Shown here: in pieces, positions 51,645-62,068 of the stretch
Layout of the letters: each line of letters begins with the position of its first letter
How positions within the stretch are numbered: the stretch's first letter is position 1
Source: Desulfofundulus thermosubterraneus DSM 16057
Lineage (GTDB): Bacteria > Bacillota > Desulfotomaculia > Desulfotomaculales > Desulfovirgulaceae
DNA length: 64,000 nt
Assembly: GCF_900142025.1 (NCBI RefSeq)
Contig: NZ_FQZM01000016.1
Coordinates: forward strand, 17,301-81,300
Direction of reading: 5' to 3'
Made by a program: the position numbers and the translations under genes
Notes under the pieces: generated by a model
Database searches by the model: none
Told to the model about the DNA's origin: nothing
The model's input: only the letters and a program-made list of their open reading frames with translations

Positions 51645-53306
51645 TTACCTTCTTTGCCCACCGCCGCCTCCCTTTTGCCCCTTCTGGGTTGGTGGGGCGG
51701 GTTTCAAGCCCGGGGTCTGGCGGATGGGATCTTCTTTGGCCAGCTCCGCAGGGCGGGCTTCCATGGCCCACATGGGCGCCCGCACCATCACATCCTTTAA
51801 ATCCCTGGCGTGCAGGGGGGCCAGGGGGGCCAGGTAAGGGATGCCGAAGGAACGCAGGGAAGCCATGTGCACCAGGATGACCAGAAGCCCCATCATCACC
51901 CCGAAGATCCCCAGGGTGGCCGCAAGGACCATCATGGGGAAGCGCAAGAGGCGCATGGTGATGGCCATGCTGAATACCGGCGCCACAAAGGAACTGATAC
52001 CGGTCAGGGCCACGATTATAACCATGAGGCTGGACACAACCCCGGCCGACACGGCTGCCTGGCCGATCACCAGGGCACCCACAATGCTCACCGCCTGGCC
52101 CACGTTCCGGGGTAGACGGATGCCGGCCTCCCTTAAGGCCTCAAAGGTAAATTCCATCAAAAAGGCCTCCACAAAGGCTGGGAAGGGCACCCCTTCCCGG
52201 GATGCGGCTATGCTGATCAACAGCCGGGTGGGGATCATCTCCTGGTGAAAGGTGGTAATGGATATGTAAAGGGAAGGTAATATCAACGATGCAATAAAGG
52301 CAATGTATCGAAGCCAGCGCACGGCCGTGGCCAGGAAGAAGCGTTCGTAGTAGTCCTCGGAAGACTGTATGAAAACGACAAACTCCGCCGGCACGACGAG
52401 CACAAAAGGGGTGCCGTCGGTAATAATGGCCACGCGCCCGTCCAGAAGCATGCTCACCACCCGGTCGGGACGTTCCGTGCGGAACACCTGGGGAAAGGGA
52501 GAATGCGGGTGGTCCTCGATTAATTCTTCGATATTGCCGCTTTCGATGATGCCGTCCACCTTGATGCGGGAAAGGCGGTCCTTCACTTCCTGCACCAGCC
52601 GGGGATCGGCCAATCCCCTGAGATAAACTATCTCCACAAAGGTACGGGTGCGCTCTCCCAGAGTGATCCTCTCGGTCACCAGGTTGGGGTCGCGCAGGCG
52701 GCGGCGGATGAGGGAGGTGTTGGTGCGCAGCAACTCGGTAAACCCTTCCCGGGGCCCCCGTACCACGCTTTCGCTGGTGGGCTCCTCGATACCCCGCACC
52801 GGCCAGCCGGGAGCGGTGGCCAGAAGGGCCACGGCCTCCCCTTCAACGAGCACGGCAGTGTCACCATAAAGAATCCCGTCCACAAGTTCAAAAACAGTTG
52901 CAGCTTCCCTTACCGAGCCCGTATTAACCATGAAATTACGGACCAGGGCGAACAAATTTCCGGCCGTCTTCCCCCCCAGGCCGGCCATGCGGGACTCCAG
53001 GGTCAGGCCCTTAATCACGGTGTCATTGACCGTACCTTTGTCCGTCATGCCGTCGATAAAAACAACGGCCCCGGGAACACCCCCGTCAACACCCAGCCGG
53101 AGCTCCCGGACAACTAAATCGCTGCTGTTCCCTAGTATTTGCTTGACAAGGGCCAGGTTGTCCTTTAACCGGGAACTGAGGGGCATTTTTTTCAATTCCC
53201 CGGCCTCGTAGCTTTGCTCCCATTGAGTGTGGCTTTCCTTGAGGGATTGGGGTTTTTTGTTGCCCCTGGGCAAAATCCGGGCAAACTTTTTTAAAATGCG
53301 GACCAA
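51645..53306 (-). CDS. gerA: GerA family spore germination protein
   Basis: A 553-residue receptor A subunit. The N-terminal cytosolic domain (about 1-300) contains VVFIDGMTDKGTVNDTVIKG and GRVAIITDGTPFVLVVP; the C-terminal half has about five membrane spans (LPSLYISITTFHQEMIPTRLL, FPMMVLAATLGIFGVMMG). The last 20 residues are Gly/Gln/Lys-rich. The start TTG 53306 follows GGAGGTGATCC at ideal spacing. The usual partner gerB (an APC-type permease of about 365 residues) is absent between gerA and gerC, so this receptor is incomplete locally or uses a GerB from elsewhere. Confidence 0.93.
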   Translation of the reverse strand: MVRILKKFARILPRGNKKPQSLKESHTQWEQSYEAGELKKMPLSSRLKDNLALVKQILGNSSDLVVRELRLGVDGGVPGAVVFIDGMTDKGTVNDTVIKGLTLESRMAGLGGKTAGNLFALVRNFMVNTGSVREAATVFELVDGILYGDTAVLVEGEAVALLATAPGWPVRGIEEPTSESVVRGPREGFTELLRTNTSLIRRRLRDPNLVTERITLGERTRTFVEIVYLRGLADPRLVQEVKDRLSRIKVDGIIESGNIEELIEDHPHSPFPQVFRTERPDRVVSMLLDGRVAIITDGTPFVLVVPAEFVVFIQSSEDYYERFFLATAVRWLRYIAFIASLILPSLYISITTFHQEMIPTRLLISIAASREGVPFPAFVEAFLMEFTFEALREAGIRLPRNVGQAVSIVGALVIGQAAVSAGVVSSLMVIIVALTGISSFVAPVFSMAITMRLLRFPMMVLAATLGIFGVMMGLLVILVHMASLRSFGIPYLAPLAPLHARDLKDVMVRAPMWAMEARPAELAKEDPIRQTPGLKPAPPTQKGQKGGGGGQRR

Positions 53307-53346
53307 AGGATCACCTCCCGGAAAGACTTATTCCTCTTTCATGAAC

Positions 53347-53439
53347 CCAGCACTCACCATAACATGACTCTGCTCCTGGTGCTTCAGGTTTATTAATAAA
53401 TCCGGGTTAAGGAAGACCTGATATCCCAGTGAGTGCTGG
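53347..53439. repeat. Inverted repeat upstream of gerA
   Basis: Perfect arms CCAGCACTCAC and GTGAGTGCTGG enclose about 70 bases. The segment just to the right (53459-53490) carries CACCGCATCCCTGT, also found at 42154-42167, which suggests a small dispersed repeat. Confidence 0.4.
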
Positions 53440-53553
53440 GCAGTGCTTCACGTAAGATGCGCACCGCATCCCTGTTATAGCGGTTTTCCGAATCAACCCT
53501 TCGAAATGGTATTATGAGTTGGCCGGGGAGCTTTTATCCAAAGGTACCAAAAT

Positions 53554-53581
53554 TAAAAAAGCACCGGATTATCCGGTGCTT
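53554..53581 (-). terminator. Terminator after folC
   Basis: GCACCGG/CCGGTGC hairpin followed by TTTTTTAATTTT on the minus strand. Confidence 0.85.
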
Positions 53582-53597
53582 AATATATCAATTAACG

Positions 53598-55028
53598 CTA
53601 TGATTTCCCACCCGCGTACGGAACCGCATCCATTGCTCCCTTCTCCACAAGTACCTCCCGGGCCTCGGCCACCATATAGAGAGAACCGGTAATACAAACC
53701 AGCTCATTTGCCCGGACCAGGGACAAGGCATACTCCACGGCTTCGGAAACCGACTCGATGGTGTAGACCTCGGTTACATATTTGCGAGCCTCTTCGGCCA
53801 GGCGCTGCCAGTCGCCGGCCCGGGGGCTGTTGGGGCGGGTAACCACTACCGCCCGGGCCCGGGAGGCCAGTTCAGCCACCACCTTGCCCCGCTCCTTATC
53901 CCCCAGCATACCGATGACCAGCACCACCTGTTTGCCGGTGAAATAATCGTCCCATGCCTTTGCCAGGCTGCGGGCGCCGTCGTAGTTATGGGCACCGTCC
54001 AGGAGCACCAGGGGCCGGTTCAAGACAATTTCCAGCCGGGCCGGCCAGCGGACCACGGCCAGCCCCCGGTACAGGGCTTCTTCAGGAATGGAAAAACCCT
54101 GCTCCGCCAACAATTCCACCACCGCCACCGCTCCGGCGGCGTTCACCAGCTGATGCCTCCCCAGCAGGGGGATAAAGAGATCCCGGTAGGTGCGACGCAG
54201 GCCGTGCACGGCAAAGTACTGCCCGCCCTGATCAACCCCGCCCCCGGCTGCTTCCCACAAAACGGTACGGTAAGAAATTTCCGGGTTGAGGTTGAACCTG
54301 TTGTCGTTCTCCTCCGCCACCTCCGCCCCCGGAGGATTGGCGGAGCCCCCACTGTTCACCAACACCATGGGCGAACCCTTTTCCCGGCAAAACTGGGCCA
54401 CCACTTCCAGCGCCTCCCCCCGGCAGGCCGTCACCAGGGGCATACCGGGTTTGATAATCCCGGCCTTGACAGCGGCTATCTCCCGGATGGTCCGGCCCAG
54501 GTAATCCATGTGGTCCATGGCCACGTTGGTGATTACCGTAACCAGGGGTCTTTCAACCACATTGGTGGAATCAATGGCTCCCCCCAGCCCTACCTCCAGG
54601 ATTAAGAAATCCACCCCTTCTTCGTAAAAATACTGGAAGGCCATAGCGGTACTGACCTCAAACTCGGTAGGATGCTCGAAACCTTGCGCCACCATAGCTT
54701 CCAGGTGTGGCTTCAGCTGTCCGACCAACGAGGCCACCCGCTCAGGAGGGATTTGCACCCCGTCAATTTGATACCGTTCCGTATAGGAATGCAGGTGGGG
54801 CGAGGTAAAAGTGCCCGTCCGGTAACCGGCGGCAGTGAGGACCGAAGCTACCATGGCGGTGGTGGAACCCTTGCCGTTGGTGCCCCCGATGTGTACCACC
54901 CTTAGCTTTTCCTGGGGATCCCCCAGCCGGCGCAACAGTTCCCTGATGCGCCCCAGGCCGAAATTTACCCCGAATTTGGTCAGGTTCTGCAGGTAGGTCA
55001 TGGCTTCATCGTACTGCACCGCTGTCAC
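53598..55028 (-). CDS. folC: Folylpolyglutamate/dihydrofolate synthase
   Basis: A 476-residue Mur-ligase-like enzyme that adds glutamate to folates (and in many bacteria to dihydropteroate). Seen: P-loop HIGGTNGKGSTTAM, the folate-binding TSPHLHSYTERYQIDG, EVGLGGAIDSTNVV, and LLDGAHNYDGARSL in the C-terminal domain. It starts 6 bases after the valS stop, the usual valS-folC pairing of Firmicutes. Confidence 0.95.
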   Translation of the reverse strand: MTAVQYDEAMTYLQNLTKFGVNFGLGRIRELLRRLGDPQEKLRVVHIGGTNGKGSTTAMVASVLTAAGYRTGTFTSPHLHSYTERYQIDGVQIPPERVASLVGQLKPHLEAMVAQGFEHPTEFEVSTAMAFQYFYEEGVDFLILEVGLGGAIDSTNVVERPLVTVITNVAMDHMDYLGRTIREIAAVKAGIIKPGMPLVTACRGEALEVVAQFCREKGSPMVLVNSGGSANPPGAEVAEENDNRFNLNPEISYRTVLWEAAGGGVDQGGQYFAVHGLRRTYRDLFIPLLGRHQLVNAAGAVAVVELLAEQGFSIPEEALYRGLAVVRWPARLEIVLNRPLVLLDGAHNYDGARSLAKAWDDYFTGKQVVLVIGMLGDKERGKVVAELASRARAVVVTRPNSPRAGDWQRLAEEARKYVTEVYTIESVSEAVEYALSLVRANELVCITGSLYMVAEAREVLVEKGAMDAVPYAGGKS

Positions 55029-55034
55029 CCCTCC

Positions 55035-57680
55035 CTATCCCGCAAGAACCGCCAGCCGTTCCCGGATGGCTGACGCTTTCCCGGCCAGCTCCTTCTCCCT
55101 AGCCTTTTCCTTTTCCACCACTTCCGCCGGTGCTTTGGCCAGGAAACTTTCGTTCCCCAGCTTGCTTTCCACTCTCTTGAGCTCTTTTTCCACCGCAGCC
55201 AGTTCCTTTTTCAGGCGGGCCAGTTCCCGGTCAATGTCGATGAGTCCGGCCAGGGGCACATAAATCTCCACACCCCGGGCCACACCGTGGGCGGCCTGCG
55301 GGGGAACCCGGTCCAGTTCAGGTTTTAACTGCACCCGGCAGCGGGCGAGCCCCTGGATGTAACTGGACCACTCCTGGATCAAATCCCGGGTATGGCCGTC
55401 AGTTACCACCAGTATGACGTCTGCCGTCTTGCCCGGGGGAACATTCATTTCGCTCCTGATATGGCGGATGGACCGGATTACCTCCATGAGCACCGCCATT
55501 TCAGCCTCGGCCCTTTCATCCCGCAACTCGGGCCGGTAGACCGGCCAAGGGGCCTGCATGATCGTGCGACCCTGGTGGGGGAGGCGCTGCCAGATTTCCT
55601 CGGTGATGAAGGGCATGAAGGGATGGAGCAGCTCCATGGTTCCCCGCAACACCCGGGCCAGCACGTCCTGGGCGCAGGCCCGGTCCCGGGCGTCTTGACC
55701 ACGGTAGAGCCGGGGTTTAACCAGTTCAATATACCAGTCGCAGAACTCATCCCAGATGAATTCATAGAGAACCCGGGCCGCTTCTCCCAGTTCGTAGGAG
55801 TCCAGGAACCTGGTTACTTCCTGCACGCAGGCCTGGTAGCGGCTCAAGATCCAGCGGTCGGCCAGGGTATGGGCTTCCCTGCCCGGGGCCGAAGCCGGAT
55901 CGTAATCCTGGAGGTTCATCAGGGCAAAGCGGGAAGCATTCCAGATCTTGTTGGCAAAGTTTCTTGCCCCGTCCAGGCGCTCAAAGTGAAAGCGCAGGTC
56001 GTTGCCGGGCGTGTTGCCGGTAACCAGCATGAAGCGCAGGCTATCCGCACCGTGGCTTTCAATAACGTCAATGGGGTCCACCCCGTTGCCCAGGGACTTG
56101 CTCATTTTGCGCCCCAGGGCGTCCAGCACCAGGCCGTGGATGAACACTTCCCGGAAGGGTACTTCCCGCATGAAATGAAGGCCGCTCACAATCATCCGGG
56201 CTACCCAGAAGAAGATGATGTCCCGGCCCGTCACCAGCACGGAAGTGGGGTAATAATAATCCAGCTCCGGCGTTTTTTCCGGCCAGCCCAGGGTGGAAAA
56301 GGGCCACAGGGCCGAAGAAAACCAGGTGTCCAGCACGTCGGGATCCTGCTCCAGGCGAGTGCTGCCGCAGCAGGTGCATTTCCGGGGCGGTTCCTTGGCC
56401 GCAATAGCCTCCTCACAGTTCCGGCAATACCACACCGGAATACGGTGCCCCCACCAGAGCTGCCGGGAAATGCACCAGTCCCGGATGTTTTCCATCCAGT
56501 TCAGGTAAATTTTCGTGAAGCGTTCCGGCACGAAACGGATGCGCCCCTCCTTAACCGCCTGGATGGCCGGCTCGGCCAGCGGTTTCATGCGCACAAACCA
56601 CTGGCGGGACAGCATGGGTTCGATAACCGTGTTGCAACGGTAGCAGTGCCCTACGGCGTGGTTGTGATCTTCCACTTTGACCAGGTAACCCTGCTCATTT
56701 AAATCCTTGATGATTCTCTTGCGGCATTCCCAGCGGTCCAGGCCCTGGTAAGGACCGGCCTCTTCATTCATCACCGCGTCTTTGTTGATCACCCGCACCT
56801 GGGGCAGGTTGTGCCGCCGCCCCACCTCAAAGTCGTTGGGATCGTGGGCGGGAGTGATCTTCACTGCCCCGGTGCCAAAGGAGGGATCCACGTACTCATC
56901 GGCAATGACGGGCATTTCCCGGCCCAAAAGGGGCAGGACCAGGGTTTTGCCCACCAGGTGCCGGTAGCGTTCGTCCCCGGGATGAACGGCCACGGCCACG
57001 TCCCCCAGCATGGTTTCCGGCCGGGTGGTGGCCACGGTGATGGCATCACGGCCGTCACTGGTGGGGTATTTGATATAATATAGCTGCCCCGGCTTGTCCA
57101 GGTGCTCCACTTCAATGTCGGAAATGGTGGTGTGGCAGCGGGGGCACCAGTTGACGATATAATAGTCCCGGTAGATAAGGCCCTGTTCATACAGGCGCAG
57201 GAAAACTTCTTTGACCGCTTCGGAACACCCCTCGTCCATGGTAAAGCGTTCCCGGTCCCAGTCACAGGAAGCCCCCAGGCGGCGCAGTTGGTGGGTTATG
57301 CGCCCCCCGTACTGTTCCTTCCAGGCCCAAACCCTTTCCAAGAACTTCTCCCGGCCCAGGTCGTATTTGCTCTTGCCCTCTTTGGCCAGCTGTTCTTCCA
57401 CCTTGGCCTGGGTGGCAATACCCGCATGGTCGGTACCGGGAAGCCACAGGGTGTTGTAGCCCTGCATGCGGCGCCAGCGTGTGAGAATGTCCTGCAAAGT
57501 ATTATCCAGGGCGTGCCCCATATGCAGCTGCCCGGTGACGTTGGGCGGGGGCATTACAATGGAAAAAGGCTCCCGGTCATCAACCTCGGCACGAAAGAAT
57601 TTATTTTCTTCCCAGTAGCGGTACCACTTTTCTTCCACGGCCCGGGGATCATAAATTGTGGGCATGTCAAATTGCGTCAT
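55035..57680 (-). CDS. valS: Valyl-tRNA synthetase
   Basis: An 881-residue class I synthetase. HIGH-type motif HMGH in [16 protein letters not shown] in [11 protein letters not shown], an editing domain with [15 protein letters not shown], and a C-terminal coiled coil (about 810-881, [20 protein letters not shown]). ATG 57680 is chosen because GGGAGGAGAGG precedes it; the frame is open to 57929 but that part overlaps the divergent gene and has no synthetase likeness. No T-box is seen upstream. Confidence 0.97.
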   Translation of the reverse strand: MTQFDMPTIYDPRAVEEKWYRYWEENKFFRAEVDDREPFSIVMPPPNVTGQLHMGHALDNTLQDILTRWRRMQGYNTLWLPGTDHAGIATQAKVEEQLAKEGKSKYDLGREKFLERVWAWKEQYGGRITHQLRRLGASCDWDRERFTMDEGCSEAVKEVFLRLYEQGLIYRDYYIVNWCPRCHTTISDIEVEHLDKPGQLYYIKYPTSDGRDAITVATTRPETMLGDVAVAVHPGDERYRHLVGKTLVLPLLGREMPVIADEYVDPSFGTGAVKITPAHDPNDFEVGRRHNLPQVRVINKDAVMNEEAGPYQGLDRWECRKRIIKDLNEQGYLVKVEDHNHAVGHCYRCNTVIEPMLSRQWFVRMKPLAEPAIQAVKEGRIRFVPERFTKIYLNWMENIRDWCISRQLWWGHRIPVWYCRNCEEAIAAKEPPRKCTCCGSTRLEQDPDVLDTWFSSALWPFSTLGWPEKTPELDYYYPTSVLVTGRDIIFFWVARMIVSGLHFMREVPFREVFIHGLVLDALGRKMSKSLGNGVDPIDVIESHGADSLRFMLVTGNTPGNDLRFHFERLDGARNFANKIWNASRFALMNLQDYDPASAPGREAHTLADRWILSRYQACVQEVTRFLDSYELGEAARVLYEFIWDEFCDWYIELVKPRLYRGQDARDRACAQDVLARVLRGTMELLHPFMPFITEEIWQRLPHQGRTIMQAPWPVYRPELRDERAEAEMAVLMEVIRSIRHIRSEMNVPPGKTADVILVVTDGHTRDLIQEWSSYIQGLARCRVQLKPELDRVPPQAAHGVARGVEIYVPLAGLIDIDRELARLKKELAAVEKELKRVESKLGNESFLAKAPAEVVEKEKAREKELAGKASAIRERLAVLAG

Positions 57681-57833
57681 AATGCCTCTCCTCCCTGTAA
57701 TCTGTGAAACATTATAATTTGATCCCCGCCTTTTAGCAACCTCCGGAACAAATTCCTGGCATGAAATGCTAATAACCAAATAGAGATAGTTAAAGGGGAA
57801 AACAAAGTCGTGGAGATTCGGGGGTGTTGAAAA

Positions 57834-58904
57834 GTGGACAGACCCAGATTGTTGTTGGTGCTTTTGCTGCTTTTGAGCCTGACCCTGGCGGCAGGTGCCA
57901 TAATCATTAAAAAGTTTAGCCAACCACAACCGGAAACCAACATCATACGTCTAATGGAAGGGCCGCGTTCGGTTTACCACCTGCCCCATTACATAGCCCT
58001 GGCCCTGGGTTTTTTCAAAGAGCAGGGACTGGAAGTGGTTGTGGAAAATACGGACAATAACCAAACACTGCTGCCCGCCCTGGCCGGGGAACGGGCCGAC
58101 GTGGCCCTGGTTGGCCTGGAACAGGCCATTTATAGCCGGGCGGACGGATCTTTAGGGGACGTGGTGGCCTTCGCTGCCGTAACCCGGCGGGACAGCCATT
58201 TCCTGCTGGCCCGCAAAGCAAACGACCCCTTTGAATGGGCCAGTTTGAAGGAAAAGACCGTCATTGCCGGCTGGCCGGAAAGCATTGAAACGGTGCTTTT
58301 AGAGGGACTCTTAAGGCAGAAGAACATCGCCCCCTACCGGGAGGTAACCCTTTACACCAACATTCCGGCATCTTTACGCATAGGTGCCTTTTCAGCAGGG
58401 TCGGGGGATTTTATCATCCTGGCCGAACCACAGGCCTCAATGGTGGAAAATGCGGGGCTGGGCCGGGTGGTGGTCTCCCTGGGCAAAGAAGCAGGCCCCT
58501 TCCCGGCGGCAGTTTACGCGGCCAGGGCGGAATTTATCCGCAGCAACCCCGTCGCCCTGCAGCGCTTTACCAACGCCGTGTACAAAGCCCAGCTCTGGCT
58601 GGCCCATCACAGCACCCGGGAAACCGCCCGGGTGGTAAGACCGTATTTTAAGGACATGGAAGAAAACATCCTCGTGCAGGCCATTGAGCGTTACCGGGCC
58701 CAGGAAACCTGGCCCGCCAACCCGGTCATCGATCCCGGAAGGTATAACTATCTTATGGACTTGCTGGACCAGGCCCGGGAAATAGCCAGAAGGATCCCCC
58801 CGGAACATATGCTAAACAACCAGTTCGCCCAAAAAGCCGTGGAAACTGTAAAGTACGTTCCGGAAAAGGGAAAACCGCGCTGGTTTGAACGCTTAAAGAT
58901 TTAA
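57834..58904 (+). CDS. SsuA/THI5-like substrate-binding protein (orphan)
   Basis: A 356-residue ABC-type solute-binding protein of the NMT1/THI5 or SsuA class: [20 protein letters not shown], then [14 protein letters not shown]. Such proteins bind sulfonates, nitrate, bicarbonate or pyrimidine precursors. The N-terminus is hydrophobic ([20 protein letters not shown]) but no lipobox cysteine follows, so it is held by an uncleaved anchor or released. No permease or ATPase gene is adjacent. The start is GTG 57834. It converges on engB, overlapping its 3' end by four bases. Confidence 0.82.
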   Translation: MDRPRLLLVLLLLLSLTLAAGAIIIKKFSQPQPETNIIRLMEGPRSVYHLPHYIALALGFFKEQGLEVVVENTDNNQTLLPALAGERADVALVGLEQAIYSRADGSLGDVVAFAAVTRRDSHFLLARKANDPFEWASLKEKTVIAGWPESIETVLLEGLLRQKNIAPYREVTLYTNIPASLRIGAFSAGSGDFIILAEPQASMVENAGLGRVVVSLGKEAGPFPAAVYAARAEFIRSNPVALQRFTNAVYKAQLWLAHHSTRETARVVRPYFKDMEENILVQAIERYRAQETWPANPVIDPGRYNYLMDLLDQAREIARRIPPEHMLNNQFAQKAVETVKYVPEKGKPRWFERLKI

Positions 58905-59485
58905 TTTATCCATCCCTCGATAACGCGCCAAAGCTCGTCCCGTCCTTCACGGGTGCGGGCGGAAAATTTAATGAGGGGGTCGTCCCCCGTTAAACCCAGG
59001 GTCTGCCGGACTACCAGCAACTGCCGCAACCCCTGGCTTTTGGAAAGCTTGTCCGCCTTGGTGGCCACCACCACTGCAGGAAGATGGTGATGTTTCAACC
59101 ACTGGTACAGCTGCACGTCCTGGGCGGTGGGAGGATGGCGCAAGTCCACGATCTGAATCACGCCCCGCAACTCCGGGCGGCGGGACAGGTAGCCCTCAAT
59201 CAAGGGTCCCCAGCCGACCCGCATCTTCTCCGGCACCCGGGCGTAGCCGTACCCTGGCAGGTCTACCAGGTAAAACCGGTTGTTGATCAGGTAAAAATTC
59301 AGGGTACGGGTCCTCCCCGGAGTATTGCTGGTGCGGGCTAGATTACGGCGGTTGACCAGGCAGTTTAACAGGGATGACTTCCCAACATTGGAGCGCCCGG
59401 CCAGGGCAACCTCGGGCCTGCCCCCGGCCGGGCAGCGTTGCAAATCGGCTACACTTTTAACAAACTCAGCAGAAACGATGTTCAT
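58901..59485 (-). CDS. engB: Ribosome biogenesis GTP-binding protein EngB (YsxC/YihA)
   Basis: A 194-residue GTPase needed for 50S assembly. G1 [13 protein letters not shown]3 DLPGYG and G4 TKADK are seen. It starts inside the last 20 bases of lon, so the two are translationally coupled. The lon-engB order is typical of Firmicutes. Confidence 0.95.
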   Translation of the reverse strand: MNIVSAEFVKSVADLQRCPAGGRPEVALAGRSNVGKSSLLNCLVNRRNLARTSNTPGRTRTLNFYLINNRFYLVDLPGYGYARVPEKMRVGWGPLIEGYLSRRPELRGVIQIVDLRHPPTAQDVQLYQWLKHHHLPAVVVATKADKLSKSQGLRQLLVVRQTLGLTGDDPLIKFSARTREGRDELWRVIEGWIN

Positions 59486-61901
59486 GGATCGCGGCGGGAT
59501 CCTCCTTAACCGGTATCACAGGCTGGTAGGAAACCTCGGGAACCTCCCCCGGGGAGGAGCCCAGTTCAGTAGCTTCGTGTGCCTGCTCCTTTTCTAAAAG
59601 AGCTATTTCCAGGACTTCATCCATGTGCTCCACCTGGATGAACTGCATCTTGCTCCTGACGTTGGGCGGTATATCGTCCAGCTCCTTGCGGTTATCCTTG
59701 GGCAAAATCACCGTGGTGATACCCGCCCGGTGTGCGGCCAGCACCTTTTCCTTGATGCCGCCCACGGGCAACACCCGCCCCCTCAAGGTAATTTCCCCGG
59801 TCATGGCCACATCATGGCGCACTTTGCGCCCTGTGAAAGCCGAGGCCAGGGCGCAGGCCATGGTAATGCCCGCCGAAGGCCCGTCCTTGGGGATGGCCCC
59901 CTCCGGAACGTGGATGTGGATATCGTGCTTGTCAAACACTTCTTCATCTATACCCAACTGGCTCGCCCGGCTGCGTACATAACTGTAGCTGGCCTGAGCG
60001 GATTCCTTCATTACTTCACCCAGTTTACCCGTTAAAGTAAGCCGGCCGGTACCCCGGTAGATGGTAACCTCGATGGCCAGTGTATCACCGCCGACCTCGG
60101 TCCAGGCCAGGCCGGTAGCCACGCCCACCTGATCATCTTGTTCGGCCACCCCGTAACGAAACTTGGGCGTACCCAGGAAATGCTCCAGATTCTGTACGGT
60201 GACGCGCACCTTTTCTGCTTCCCCGGCCACAATCTGCCGCGCAGCCTTGCGGCAAAGGGTGGCAATCTGCCGTTCCAGGTTACGCACGCCGCTTTCCCGG
60301 GTGTATTCCCGGATAATCCGGCGAATGGCTTTTTCGGAAATGCTGAACATCTCCCGGGTCAGCCCGTGTTCCTTCAGTTGTTTGGGCAGAAGGTGCCTCA
60401 AGGCAATCTGCACTTTTTCCTCTTCAGTGTAACCGGAAATCTGAATGACTTCCATGCGGTCCAGAAGTGGCCGCGGGATACTATGCTGGACGTTGGCCGT
60501 GGTGATGAACATTACATTGGAAAGGTCAAAGGGTACTTCAATGTAATGGTCGCTGAAGCTGTTGTTTTGCTCCGGGTCCAGCACTTCCAGCAGGGCCGCC
60601 GAGGGATCGCCCCGGAAGTCCATGCTCATCTTATCAATCTCATCCAGCAGAAATACCGGGTTTTTGGAACCGGCGTTGCGCATACCCTGGATTATCCTGC
60701 CCGGCAGCGCCCCCACATATGTGCGGCGGTGGCCGCGGATTTCCGCTTCATCCCGGACGCCGCCCAGAGAAATGCGCACAAATTTGCGCTCCAGGGCCCG
60801 GGCAATGGAACGGCCCAGGGAGGTCTTGCCAACCCCCGGCGGGCCGACGAAGCACAAGATAGGTCCCTTCATTTTTCTGGCCAGCTTGCGTATGGCCAGG
60901 TATTCCAGGATACGCTCCTTGACCTCGGTAAGCCCGTAATGATCTTCGTCCAGGATGGCTTCGGCCGCTTTAATATCCAGGCGGTCCCGGGTGCTTTTGC
61001 TCCAGGGCAGCGCCAGCAGCCAATCCAGATAATTGCGGATAACCGCCGATTCCGCCGCCATGGGCGGCATTTTTTCCAGGCGCTCCACTTCTTTTAAGGC
61101 CTTTTCTTCCACTTCTTTGGGCAGCTTGGCTTCGGCAATCTTTTCCCGGTATTCCTCACCTTCGGCCACACGTTCGTCCTTTTCCCCCAACTCCCGCTGA
61201 ATGGCCTTCATTTGTTCCCGCAGGTAATATTCCTTCTGGGTTTTCTCCATCTGCTTGCGCACACGAATATTGATCTTGCGCTCAAGCTCCACGATCTCCA
61301 GTTCCCGGGCCACCAGGGCGCACAGTTTCTCCAGCCGTTTAACTATGTCCACGGCTTCCAACACCTGCTGTTTCTCCTCTATGCGCAGGGGCAGGTGGGA
61401 GGCAACGATATCGGCCAGCCGTCCCGGTTCCTCCAGGTTGACCACGGAAACCACCGTTTCCGGCGGGATGCGCTTGGAGAGTTTGACATACTGCTCAAAC
61501 TGGTAAACCAGGCTGCGCATCAAAGCTTCAATCTCGGGAGTTTTGATAAAATCTTCGTTATATTGTTCCACTTCTACTTTAAAGAAAGGCTCATGGGCCA
61601 GGTAACGCCTGATATGGCCCCGGGCAAGACCTTCTACCAGAACCCGGATGGTACCGCCGGGCAACTTGAGAAGCTGTTTCACCTCGGCTACGCTACCAAT
61701 CCGGTATATGTCATCAACGCCGGGATCGTCGGTCTGGGCTTCCTTCTGGGTGGCCAGAAAAATAATGCGGTCGTTCATCATGGCCTGCTCAATGGCCTGC
61801 ACCGACTTTTCCCTACCCACGTCGAGGTGGATGACCATGTAGGGAAATACCAGAATGCCCCTTAACGGCAGCAATGGTAAGATTCGTACTACCGGCTCCA
61901 T
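59466..61901 (-). CDS. lon: ATP-dependent protease La (LonA)
   Basis: An 811-residue cytosolic protease: N-terminal substrate domain (1-300), AAA+ module with Walker [14 protein letters not shown], and the proteolytic domain with catalytic Ser in [12 protein letters not shown] and Lys in [13 protein letters not shown]. It degrades misfolded and regulatory proteins. AAGGAGGTG precedes ATG 61901. It follows lonB after a terminator, so it has its own promoter, which I could not place firmly. Confidence 0.97.
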   Translation of the reverse strand: MEPVVRILPLLPLRGILVFPYMVIHLDVGREKSVQAIEQAMMNDRIIFLATQKEAQTDDPGVDDIYRIGSVAEVKQLLKLPGGTIRVLVEGLARGHIRRYLAHEPFFKVEVEQYNEDFIKTPEIEALMRSLVYQFEQYVKLSKRIPPETVVSVVNLEEPGRLADIVASHLPLRIEEKQQVLEAVDIVKRLEKLCALVARELEIVELERKINIRVRKQMEKTQKEYYLREQMKAIQRELGEKDERVAEGEEYREKIAEAKLPKEVEEKALKEVERLEKMPPMAAESAVIRNYLDWLLALPWSKSTRDRLDIKAAEAILDEDHYGLTEVKERILEYLAIRKLARKMKGPILCFVGPPGVGKTSLGRSIARALERKFVRISLGGVRDEAEIRGHRRTYVGALPGRIIQGMRNAGSKNPVFLLDEIDKMSMDFRGDPSAALLEVLDPEQNNSFSDHYIEVPFDLSNVMFITTANVQHSIPRPLLDRMEVIQISGYTEEEKVQIALRHLLPKQLKEHGLTREMFSISEKAIRRIIREYTRESGVRNLERQIATLCRKAARQIVAGEAEKVRVTVQNLEHFLGTPKFRYGVAEQDDQVGVATGLAWTEVGGDTLAIEVTIYRGTGRLTLTGKLGEVMKESAQASYSYVRSRASQLGIDEEVFDKHDIHIHVPEGAIPKDGPSAGITMACALASAFTGRKVRHDVAMTGEITLRGRVLPVGGIKEKVLAAHRAGITTVILPKDNRKELDDIPPNVRSKMQFIQVEHMDEVLEIALLEKEQAHEATELGSSPGEVPEVSYQPVIPVKEDPAAIHEHRFC

Positions 61902-62000
61902 AGCTGCACCTCCTTCTCGGTGTGTTTCTGCGTTCCGGCCACATACACCACTATTTTAACATACACCTAACATTCCTGCCATAGCAATAAGTGGTGCGGA

Positions 62001-62031
62001 AAAACAAGAACCCGGCGCAAGACACCGGGTC
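62001..62031 (-). terminator. Terminator between lonB and lon
   Basis: ACCCGG/CCGGGT hairpin followed by TCTTGTTTTT on the minus strand. Confidence 0.75.
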
Positions 62032-62068
62032 AGGAACAGCTAATATTCACTGGTCCACATTTTGGGGT

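Noticed and set aside
57681..57833. T-box leader for valS
   Set aside because: The valS upstream region is only about 150 bases to the divergent gene and lacks the AGGGTGGTACCGCGG core and any terminator.
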